Below, piece by piece: positions 57,658 to 64,000 of a stretch of DNA of 64,000 nt (positions are counted from its first letter, which is position 1; each line of letters starts with the position of its first letter). The stretch is from Selenomonas sputigena_A (GTDB taxonomy: Bacteria > Bacillota > Negativicutes > Selenomonadales > Selenomonadaceae), in assembly GCF_051603425.1 (NCBI RefSeq), contig NZ_CP194411.1, positions 868,001-932,000 on the forward strand, read 5' to 3'. The position numbers and the translations under genes are program-made. The notes under the pieces are model-generated. The model was not told the DNA's origin and made no database searches. It saw only the letters and a list, made by a program, of their open reading frames with translations.

Positions 57658-60600
57658 CTACAATCCCGCGCGAATCTCGCGCAGTTTTGCTGTCGGGAGG
57701 CCGCCGGCGAGGGCGGCGCGGTGGCCTTCGTAGTAGCCTTCCGCCTGCCGGCGCACATGCTCCACGGCGCGGCGGAAGACTTCGCGGCTGCCCTCTTCGC
57801 TGCGCTCTTTGAGGCGTGCGCCTTCTTTTTCGATATGAGCGGCGACCATGGGGCGCAGTTTTTCTTTGAGAGCCTCGGCCATTTCCTTGCTGCCGCCCTT
57901 TTCGAAGAAATGTGCGGGATTCTTGAAAAGGGCGAGCGCTTTCTGAAATTCACGCGCTTCGATATCACGGAAGGCTGTCTGGAAGGACAGCTCCATTTCA
58001 AAATCCACGCTTTCCGCCGTGAGGGAAAAACCGCGCTCGTCCTCGGCGAGCCGTGCGCCGAGGGATTGCTGCAGCTCCTTACCGCATTTGGCCAGGAAGC
58101 GCTCGAGGCGCACGGAGGTCGCGCGCATTTCCTGCGCGATGTCGAAGCCAATGGCAGCGAGAAGCTCCTCCATGGCTTTTTTGAGGCTCGCCTTGCCGTG
58201 TTCCCTGCCGATGGTCGCAGCGTTGAAGCTCCGGCGAAACATATCTTCGTAGCGCAGGAAGATGCGCTCTTCCACATAGTAAAGAAGCTCCGCCTGCTCC
58301 TGCGCCACACGCTTTTCGATGGGGACGGGCGACTGGCTTTCCAGCAGTTCCCTGGCCTTCCCTGCGTTTTCTTCGAGTTTTTCGCGCCGCAGCGCTTTTT
58401 GCTCCGCACTTTCCTCGCTTTCTTCGATGAGCGTGTCGAGCATCGTTTTCGTGCGCTCGTAATCGCCCTGTGCCGCACGCAGGGCAAGACCTGCGAGGTC
58501 ATGAAAGACGAAGCGGTAGAAGGCCGTCTCGAACTCCGTGCCGCGATAGCTGCCGCCGAGTTTTTCCCGGAGAACCGCAAGGCTCGACACCGCGTGGAGA
58601 CGCGGCTTCGTTATGCCAAATCCCTGCAGGTTCCGGCGCACATAGGCGAGCACGGCCTCGGCGTCCTCCTCGCTCTCGGCAAGGTCGATGGCGTTGACGA
58701 TGAAGAACATCTTGTCCATTTCGAAGGCGTCCTTGACGCGCCCGAGCTGTACGAGAAATTCGCTGTCCGCATGGGAGAAGGCGTGGTTGTAATAGGTGAC
58801 GAAAAGAATCGCGTCGGACTGCCGGATGAAGCGGAAGGACAAGTCGGTATGGCGCGCGTTGATCGAGTCCGCGCCCGGCGTATCGACGAGCGTGATGCCT
58901 TTGCGCGTCAAGGCGCAGTCCGAATAGATCTCGATTTCCTCGATGAAGCAGGCCTTCTCTTCCGTGACGGCATAATCAGCGAATTCCGCCAAGCCGCAGG
59001 AGAGCGTCGTGCCCGCCCGTCCCTCGAACGCCGCGCGTCCCTTGTCGTAGGCGCGCAAAAACGCCTGCTGCTGGCGCAGCTCGCTTTCCAGCGCCAGCGC
59101 TTCGGCGACGAGCCCGGGCGCTTCGGCGAGATTCGCCGCCTCGTGTCCGAAGGGCTTCAGGGCGCGGTTCAAATCGGCCAGCAGCATGGCCTCGTCCTTG
59201 ATGTGCACGCGCACGGTTCCATGCGGCCGCTCTTTTGTGACGGGGAGGATTTTCTGTATGACGGCGGTCGTCGGATTTGGTGACACCGGCAGGAGATTTT
59301 CGCCCAGGAGCGCGTTGGCAAAGGACGACTTGCCCGCGCTGAACGCGCCGAAGAGCGTCACGAGATAGCCCCGGTTCTCCAGGCGCACCGCGCGTGCAGC
59401 CAGCTCATCGGCGAGGCGCTGCAGTCCCGGCACAGGCGCGACGAGTTCGCCTGCCCGCCGCAGCCGCGGCACCCAGCCCGCCAGCTCCGCGCGTGCGGCG
59501 TCGGCAGCAGCGTCGGCTGTGCCGGCGGCATCGGCTCCCTGCGCCCCGGCAGCATCGCCGGTCTCGACGCCTGCCGCCGCGCTTGCTGCACGGGGCGCAG
59601 CGGCCGGGGCGGCCTCTTCCGCTGTGCGCTCCGCCGCTGCCGGCGTTCCATCGCCGGCGACGATCTCCACCGCAGGCACGACGAGCCGGAACAGCTCATC
59701 CCCGCTGCAGTCCTTTTCCTCCTGCGCTGCGAGAAGCGCCGCCAGCTCCTTTTCCTTTGCCTTGATGCGTTTTCTCGCCGCATGATCGGCGGAAAGAGCC
59801 GCCACTTCCTCCTTCATCCCTTGGAGCTCCTGCCCGATGGAGGCAAGCCTCTCGCCGCTGCGCTCCGCAATCTGCGCAAAAAGCCCGTCAGCGACAGGCG
59901 CCAGCCGCAAACGCGCGCACTCCTTGACCGCCTTTTCCAACGACGCGGTATAGTTCAGCACATAGCTGCCGTCATAGGCCGTATCCGCCCCCTCCTTCTG
60001 GCAGGCTTCGAGCACATCCTGCGCAGGGAGCGCCGTGAAGCCCTCGGCAGCGGCAGCAACGGCTTCCGGAGCGATATGGTTGTCACGCGCAAAATCCTTG
60101 AGGTACGTCGCCACATGCCAATCGACCTGCAGCCGCACCTTCTCTTCCAGCGCCTGCCAAAGACGGCTGCGCCTGGATTCCTTTTCGGCCGCCGTCTTCC
60201 TGCCGCGCCCGAAGAAGCCCACCTTGAACGTCGGCGCGGACGCTTCCAAGTAAAGCCGGGCCAGCTCGCGCACCTCGTAAGGCATCATATAGGCGTTGGC
60301 CAGGATTTTCTCGAACCCTTCCTGAAAAGCGGGGCGGCCGTCGCTTCGAAGAAGCGCCGCTTCCTTTTCCAGTGCGCGGCTGCCCGCCCAAAGCGCCTCG
60401 CGCTCCGCCGCCGAAAGCCTCTCCAGCACGGCGAGAGCAGGAGCCAGCTCCTTCTCCTCTGCTTTCGCCGCCTGCTGCACGGCGTCGGCGCAAATCTTCT
60501 CGAGCGAGCGCGCAATGGATTCCGCGAGAGCCGCCGCGCGGCCGGCAATCGCGTCCTGCAGATAGGCCTGCAGCGCCTTGAAATCGTTATGCGCGTGCGC

Positions 60601-61317
60601 ATCTTCCTTCATCGAGGTGAAGAATATCTTTTCCGGCTGCACGCCCCATGCCGCAAAAGCGTCCTCTACGCCGCGCGCAAAAGCCTCGAAGGAAAGCTCT
60701 TCCTCGCGGTGCTTGTCGATCTGGTTCACGACGAGCACGACGCGCTTCTTCGCTTCCGTCAGCGATTTCGCGAAAAGAAAGCTCTCCTCCGACTGGACAT
60801 GATTGTAATCCATGACATAGAAAATGAGATCCGCCAGATGTATGGCCTCCTCCGTCGCGAGGCGGTGCGCCGCATCCGTCGAATCAATGCCCGGCGTGTC
60901 CATCAGGACGACGCCCTCGGGCAGGGCCGCCGTCCGGGTGGAAATCTCGATGCTCTCGATCGCCGTGCCGTCGCGGCAGAACGATTTCACGAGATCATAG
61001 TCGTAGGGCGCCAAATAACGGCGCGGCTTTCCCTCGCGAAACCGCGCCTCGGCGTACTCCTCGCCCCGCCGCAGCAGCACGAGGTTCGCACTCGTCGGAA
61101 TCGGGCTTGACGGCAGGAGCATCGCCCCCAAAAGACGGTTGATCATGCGGGACTTGCCCGCCGAAAAATGGCCGCAAAAAGCCATGCCGAACTCGCCCTT
61201 GACGAGCTTCTGCGCGAGCTGGCGCACCTTATGGGCACTCGCCGCATCCCCGCTGCTCTCAAAATACCCATGCAGACGGCGCAGCCGATTCTGCAGGACA
61301 ACGGTATCCTTTTCCAT
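57658..61317 (-). CDS. Double-headed bacterial dynamin (DynA-like)
   Basis: 1219 residues with two dynamin-type GTPase modules in tandem. Module 1: P-loop GHFSAGKS at 49-56, DTPG at 140-143, NQID at 198-201. Module 2 (from about 625): P-loop GAFSAGKSS, LVDTPGADS, VNAID. Helical stalk segments lie between and after, and an Ala/Pro-rich linker (about 540-590) joins them. The size and layout match Bacillus subtilis DynA, a membrane-fusing dynamin linked to membrane repair and phage tolerance. The ATG at 61317 is followed at once by the coiled N-terminus. It stands alone. Confidence 0.92.
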   Translation of the reverse strand: MEKDTVVLQNRLRRLHGYFESSGDAASAHKVRQLAQKLVKGEFGMAFCGHFSAGKSRMINRLLGAMLLPSSPIPTSANLVLLRRGEEYAEARFREGKPRRYLAPYDYDLVKSFCRDGTAIESIEISTRTAALPEGVVLMDTPGIDSTDAAHRLATEEAIHLADLIFYVMDYNHVQSEESFLFAKSLTEAKKRVVLVVNQIDKHREEELSFEAFARGVEDAFAAWGVQPEKIFFTSMKEDAHAHNDFKALQAYLQDAIAGRAAALAESIARSLEKICADAVQQAAKAEEKELAPALAVLERLSAAEREALWAGSRALEKEAALLRSDGRPAFQEGFEKILANAYMMPYEVRELARLYLEASAPTFKVGFFGRGRKTAAEKESRRSRLWQALEEKVRLQVDWHVATYLKDFARDNHIAPEAVAAAAEGFTALPAQDVLEACQKEGADTAYDGSYVLNYTASLEKAVKECARLRLAPVADGLFAQIAERSGERLASIGQELQGMKEEVAALSADHAARKRIKAKEKELAALLAAQEEKDCSGDELFRLVVPAVEIVAGDGTPAAAERTAEEAAPAAAPRAASAAAGVETGDAAGAQGADAAGTADAAADAARAELAGWVPRLRRAGELVAPVPGLQRLADELAARAVRLENRGYLVTLFGAFSAGKSSFANALLGENLLPVSPNPTTAVIQKILPVTKERPHGTVRVHIKDEAMLLADLNRALKPFGHEAANLAEAPGLVAEALALESELRQQQAFLRAYDKGRAAFEGRAGTTLSCGLAEFADYAVTEEKACFIEEIEIYSDCALTRKGITLVDTPGADSINARHTDLSFRFIRQSDAILFVTYYNHAFSHADSEFLVQLGRVKDAFEMDKMFFIVNAIDLAESEEDAEAVLAYVRRNLQGFGITKPRLHAVSSLAVLREKLGGSYRGTEFETAFYRFVFHDLAGLALRAAQGDYERTKTMLDTLIEESEESAEQKALRREKLEENAGKARELLESQSPVPIEKRVAQEQAELLYYVEERIFLRYEDMFRRSFNAATIGREHGKASLKKAMEELLAAIGFDIAQEMRATSVRLERFLAKCGKELQQSLGARLAEDERGFSLTAESVDFEMELSFQTAFRDIEAREFQKALALFKNPAHFFEKGGSKEMAEALKEKLRPMVAAHIEKEGARLKERSEEGSREVFRRAVEHVRRQAEGYYEGHRAALAGGLPTAKLREIRAGL

Positions 61318-61487
61318 ACATCTCCCCCCGAGGCTCCTTCTTTCCTTCCATTATCATACCACGAACGGCCGCCGCTTTCCATCGTTTCCCATCCCGCCGC
61401 AGAACGCGCCGGGACCTGCATTGACAACGGCGCAGGCATGTCCTATGATGAAGAGCGTCACATACCGCCAAAGGGAGGAAATGAACC

Positions 61488-61964
61488 ATGCGACAAAAAG
61501 ACCGCGAAATAACGGAAGAAAAAGAGCTGCTGGAAATCATGCAGAAATGCGATGTCTGCCGGCTGGCTTTCAACAACGGCGACTACCCCTATATCCTGCC
61601 CGTGAATTTCGGCGTCGGCAGGAAGGACGGCAAGCTTCGCCTCTACTTTCACAGTGCGCTCGAAGGAGCCAAAATCGCCATCATGGAAAAGGACAGCCGC
61701 GCCTCCTTCGAAATGGACTGCGAGCATCGCCTGCAGTACTTTCCCGAGCAGGGCTACTGCACGATGTCCTATGAAAGCGTGATCGGCAGAGGGCGTATCC
61801 AGATCCTCGCCGACGAGGAAAAGGAAGCGGCGCTGGAAATCCTCATGGACCACTACCATCCGGGAAAACACGCCTATTTCAACCCGGCCGCCGTACCGCG
61901 CACCCTCGTCTACGCGCTCACCGTCGAGGAAATGACGGGCAAGCGCAAGCGGCCGAAGGCGTAG
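61488..61964 (+). CDS. NimA-like pyridoxamine 5'-phosphate oxidase-fold flavoprotein
   Basis: 158 residues. Split-barrel FMN-binding fold: the N-terminal helix with LEIMQKCDVCRLAFNNGDYPYILPVNFG, LRLYFHSALEGAKIAIMEKDSRASFEMD near residue 70, and YESVIGRGRIQIL near residue 100. The NimA/NimB group includes 5-nitroimidazole reductases, but most members have unknown substrates. GGGAGG precedes the ATG. Monocistronic by position. Confidence 0.9.
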   Translation: MRQKDREITEEKELLEIMQKCDVCRLAFNNGDYPYILPVNFGVGRKDGKLRLYFHSALEGAKIAIMEKDSRASFEMDCEHRLQYFPEQGYCTMSYESVIGRGRIQILADEEKEAALEILMDHYHPGKHAYFNPAAVPRTLVYALTVEEMTGKRKRPKA

Positions 61965-61988
61965 CCCGCGAACTGCACCCCGGCGATC

Positions 61989-62318
61989 TCAGCGCGGCGC
62001 ATACATGATGACGGCGACGCCGACGAGCGCGATGGCGCTGCCGATGATATCGAAGCGGTCGGGCATAATGCCGTCGATGCGCCAGCCCCAGAGAAGCGAA
62101 AGCACGATGAACACGCCGCCGTAAGCGGCATAGACGCGCCCGAAGCTTCCCTCCGGCTGCAGCGTCGGCACAATGCCGTACAGGATCAGGATGACCGCAC
62201 CGAGAAAAGCATACCAAAGCCCGGCGCCGTTCCTCAGCCACTGCCAGATCAGATAGCCGCCGCCGATCTCAAAAAGCCCGGCAAGAAGAAAATACGCGAG
62301 AGATTTCAAAACGAGCAC
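61989..62318 (-). CDS. YnfA/UPF0060 family small membrane protein
   Basis: 109 residues, four hydrophobic segments. Family outline complete: AYFLLAGLFEIGGGYLIWQWLR, GAVILILYGIVPTLQPEGSFGRVYAAYGGVFIVLSLLWGWRIDG, and DIIGSAIALVGVAVIMYAPR. YnfA is related to small multidrug transporters; the substrate is not clear here. The start is a GTG at 62318 with GGAGG 7 nt upstream. Confidence 0.92.
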   Translation of the reverse strand: MLVLKSLAYFLLAGLFEIGGGYLIWQWLRNGAGLWYAFLGAVILILYGIVPTLQPEGSFGRVYAAYGGVFIVLSLLWGWRIDGIMPDRFDIIGSAIALVGVAVIMYAPR

Positions 62319-62377
62319 AAGAACACCTCCTCATCCTAAAGTTCAGAAATTCTCTCCCATTTCACAGATTTCCTGCA

Positions 62378-62406
62378 TTGACAACGCAGCCATAACGGTG
62401 TTAATA
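62378..62406 (+). promoter_or_regulatory. Promoter of the DUF4198 gene
   Basis: TTGACA at 62378-62383, 17-nt spacer, TTAATA at 62401-62406; transcription would begin just before the palindrome at 62433. Confidence 0.65.
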
Positions 62407-62432
62407 TGTGCATGTATTGTTTTGGAGAATGG

Positions 62433-62455
62433 AATCATATATGATATTTATGATT
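62433..62455 (+). promoter_or_regulatory. Candidate operator palindrome
   Basis: AATCAT and ATGATT separated by 11 nt, containing the perfect palindrome ATCATATATGAT, between promoter and start codon. Might bind a metal regulator; speculative. Confidence 0.35.
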
Positions 62456-62517
62456 TATTCTCTGAAACATCAACGGCATGATCCGTTGACTTCTATCATG
62501 ATGAAGAGGTGTTCATT

Positions 62518-63252
62518 TTGAAAAAAACAAAAATCCTTTCCGCGCTTATCGGCGCCGCCATGCTCACCACTGCCGTCCCCGCCGCCGCCCATGGCGTCTG
62601 GTTCGCGCCGCGTCTGGACCAGACCCAGCTCGTCCTCGGCGAAGGCTACAAGGACAATGCCTATGACCCGAAGGATGTCACGATGGTCATCGGCTTCGAC
62701 AAAAACTATAAGAGGGTTCCTCTCGACATCATCGACGGCGGCAATCACATCACGATCAATCCGTCGGAAAATGTTTCCGCTGCTGTCGTCTATTTTGACT
62801 ACGGCTATTGGTCGAAAGGGCCGGACGGCAAATACGTCAACAAGCCGATGAATCAGGTGCCCGGCTCGACCATAGGCACGCATGCCATCAAGTACAGCGT
62901 CAATTATCTGAAGGGCGTCACCAAAGTGGCTCCCCTGCCGGATCTGCCGTACCAGATCGTTCCTCTGAAGGATCCCACCAAGCTCAACGTCGGCGATTAT
63001 CTGCCCATACAGGTGCTCCACAACGGCAAGCCGCTGCCGTATGCCGAAATCATTCCCGATGTCGTCAACCACCACACGGTGATGATGAAGACGGACAAAG
63101 ACGGCAAGGCTAACGTTCTCGTCGCCAACGGCAGCATCAACGTCATCGGTCTCGAGCTCGCAGAGAACTATCCGCAGTCCGACGGCAAGGCGACGCGCGA
63201 CAAGATCTTCAGCAGCTTGAGCTTCATGGTTTACCCGCAGGAAGAAGATTGA
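62518..63252 (+). CDS. Exported DUF4198-family protein
   Basis: 244 residues. Signal peptide (KKTKILSALIGAAMLTTAVP, then AAAHG) followed by a beta-rich domain of the DUF4198/NikM-like type: HGVWFAPRLDQTQLVLGEGYKD, GDYLPIQVLHNGKPLPYAEIIPDV and MKTDKDGKANVLVANGSINVIGLE. The mature N-terminal His-Gly is a possible metal ligand, and the family often accompanies nickel, cobalt or other metal uptake, though no transporter gene is beside it here. The TTG at 62518 has GAGG 8 nt upstream; the GTG at 62509 lies within that site and is less likely. Confidence 0.85.
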   Translation: MKKTKILSALIGAAMLTTAVPAAAHGVWFAPRLDQTQLVLGEGYKDNAYDPKDVTMVIGFDKNYKRVPLDIIDGGNHITINPSENVSAAVVYFDYGYWSKGPDGKYVNKPMNQVPGSTIGTHAIKYSVNYLKGVTKVAPLPDLPYQIVPLKDPTKLNVGDYLPIQVLHNGKPLPYAEIIPDVVNHHTVMMKTDKDGKANVLVANGSINVIGLELAENYPQSDGKATRDKIFSSLSFMVYPQEED

Positions 63253-63359
63253 TCCGCTGCAGACGCTGTTCGCCGCACTTTTGCTGATCGGAGCTGCCTT
63301 TTGAAAAGCACGCCTCCGCTCTGATGCGATGCACGGCATGAACGCGGGATTTCACAATC

Positions 63360-63445
63360 CGAAGCCCGCCCATTCCCTTGAATATCGGCCATTCCCGCTT
63401 CACTCGAAGGGGGGCGGCCGCAGGGGAACGGGCGGGCTTTTTCAT
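63360..63445 (+). terminator. Long hairpin terminator (family copy 3)
   Basis: Outer stem GAAGCCCGCCCATTCCC / GGGGAACGGGCGGGCTTT followed by TTTTC, with an inner CGGCC/GGCCG pair. It ends the DUF4198 transcript. The rest of 63253-63705 shows no gene. Confidence 0.7.
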
Positions 63446-63622
63446 CTGTCCGAAAAGGAGCCTTGGGACATCGCCGCCTGCCAGGCTGCAAAGGATGCTG
63501 CGGCTTCCTTTCCTTCCGCTCGATGAGTTCCGCTAAAAACGAAAAACATCAAGATATGGCTTAAAAACAGAAGTGCAACGACTATATATGGTTATTTTGC
63601 CGAAAATCGACGATTTCCTTGT

Positions 63623-63652
63623 TTGCCTAGCCGATACTTTTTATTTTATAAT
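63623..63652 (+). promoter_or_regulatory. Promoter of the ribonucleotide reductase gene
   Basis: TTGCCT at 63623-63628, 18-nt spacer, TATAAT at 63647-63652. Around 63571-63586 the sequence ACGACTATATATGGTT loosely resembles an NrdR box. Confidence 0.55.
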
Positions 63653-63705
63653 ATGCGCTAGTGTTTTGATAAAAATATACATCCCTGCATTTAGGAGGCA
63701 CGACT

Positions 63706-64000
63706 TTGGAAAAATGGTATGACACGGAAATCGGCAGGAACATCCTGCAGGCAAAATATTATCATGCGGGCGAAAGCGAGCCGCACGAATTCATCGAGCG
63801 CGTAGCGGGCATCTTCTCGCCGGAAATACGCGGGAAGATGACGGGCTATCTCGAAGCGGGCGCCGTCTGTCCCGCGGGACGCACGCTCTATGCGGCGGGC
63901 GCCAAGGGCAAGTTCAAGAGCAGCCTGTCGAACTGCTACATCATGCCGTCGCCGACGGACGACATCGAGTCGATCTTCACCGTCAACCAGCAGATCGCCA
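63706..64000 (+). CDS. nrdJ: Class II-type (adenosylcobalamin-dependent) ribonucleotide reductase, N-terminal part
   Basis: The first 98 codons are in the window. The product begins EKWYDTEIGRNILQAKYYH, then shows AVCPAGRTLYAAGAKGKFKSSLSNCYIMPSPTDDIESIF, with the conserved substrate-site Cys in SNCYIMPSP. That pattern fits the adenosylcobalamin-dependent group, which reduces ribonucleotides without a separate radical subunit. The start is a TTG with AGGAGG 7 nt upstream. A strong promoter lies before it. The class assignment is provisional because the catalytic domain is off the right edge. Confidence 0.82.
   Translation, partial: MEKWYDTEIGRNILQAKYYHAGESEPHEFIERVAGIFSPEIRGKMTGYLEAGAVCPAGRTLYAAGAKGKFKSSLSNCYIMPSPTDDIESIFTVNQQIA

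Overview
The window looks like a chromosomal segment of a Gram-negative-type Firmicute of the Negativicutes, most probably a Selenomonas-like member of the Selenomonadaceae. This is inferred from gene content and base composition (moderately high GC, many GTG/TTG starts with strong AGGAGG sites, a flavodoxin/DUF3793 cluster, several Rpn/PD-(D/E)XK transposase-like genes, and a class II-type ribonucleotide reductase at the right edge). No rRNA or tRNA gene was recognised.

Layout. 1-16 kb is ordinary chromosome: two lipoproteins, an AgrA/AgrC-type two-component pair with a small acidic secreted protein, asparaginase, an ArsR regulator beside a probable 7(1) septoil-knot protein, a WG-repeat protein, DUF488, a purine permease, threonine deaminase, two UspA proteins, a PAS/degenerate-GGDEF protein, an Rpn-family nuclease and a TauE-type exporter. 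16.4-16.8 kb holds an unassigned structured RNA with its own promoter and terminator. 17.0-18.9 kb holds two near-identical flavodoxins around a DUF3793 gene, with Fur-like sites.

19.0-37.6 kb is a defence island. CRISPR array 1 (ten full 35-nt repeats plus a truncated one, one spacer duplicated) is followed by dacF, an Rpn remnant, a 118-bp tandem repeat, and a leftward type III-D interference operon: cas10 (GGDD cyclase motif, no HD domain), csm3-like cas7, csx10, a two-domain cas7-cas7 fusion, csx19 and a TIGR03986-type RAMP gene. Divergent from it run two overlapping WYL-type regulators, a small orphan gene, and a CARF-HEPN / small Csx protein / CARF-HEPN cassette. This reads as a cyclic-oligoadenylate pathway: the effector complex binds target RNA, Cas10 makes the messenger, the CARF-HEPN proteins cut RNA, and the small middle protein may switch the signal off. 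No cas1, cas2 or cas6 is visible.

37.6-46.2 kb holds a YoeB/RelB toxin-antitoxin pair, a YgjP-like metallopeptidase with an apparent ATT start, gyrA, an Rpn pseudogene split by a 91-bp insertion, a second small CRISPR array with an unrelated 37-nt repeat, another Rpn remnant, and three paralogous exported proteins. 46.2-51.2 kb is the glycolytic cluster gap-pgk-tpiA-gpmI.

51.5-64 kb holds a protein built of 42-residue tandem repeats, a Panacea-type toxin-antitoxin pair, a GNAT acetyltransferase, a PepSY-like membrane protein with a divergent OmpR-type two-component system, a double-headed dynamin like Bacillus DynA, a NimA-like flavoprotein, YnfA, a DUF4198 exported protein, and the start of a class II-type ribonucleotide reductase gene.
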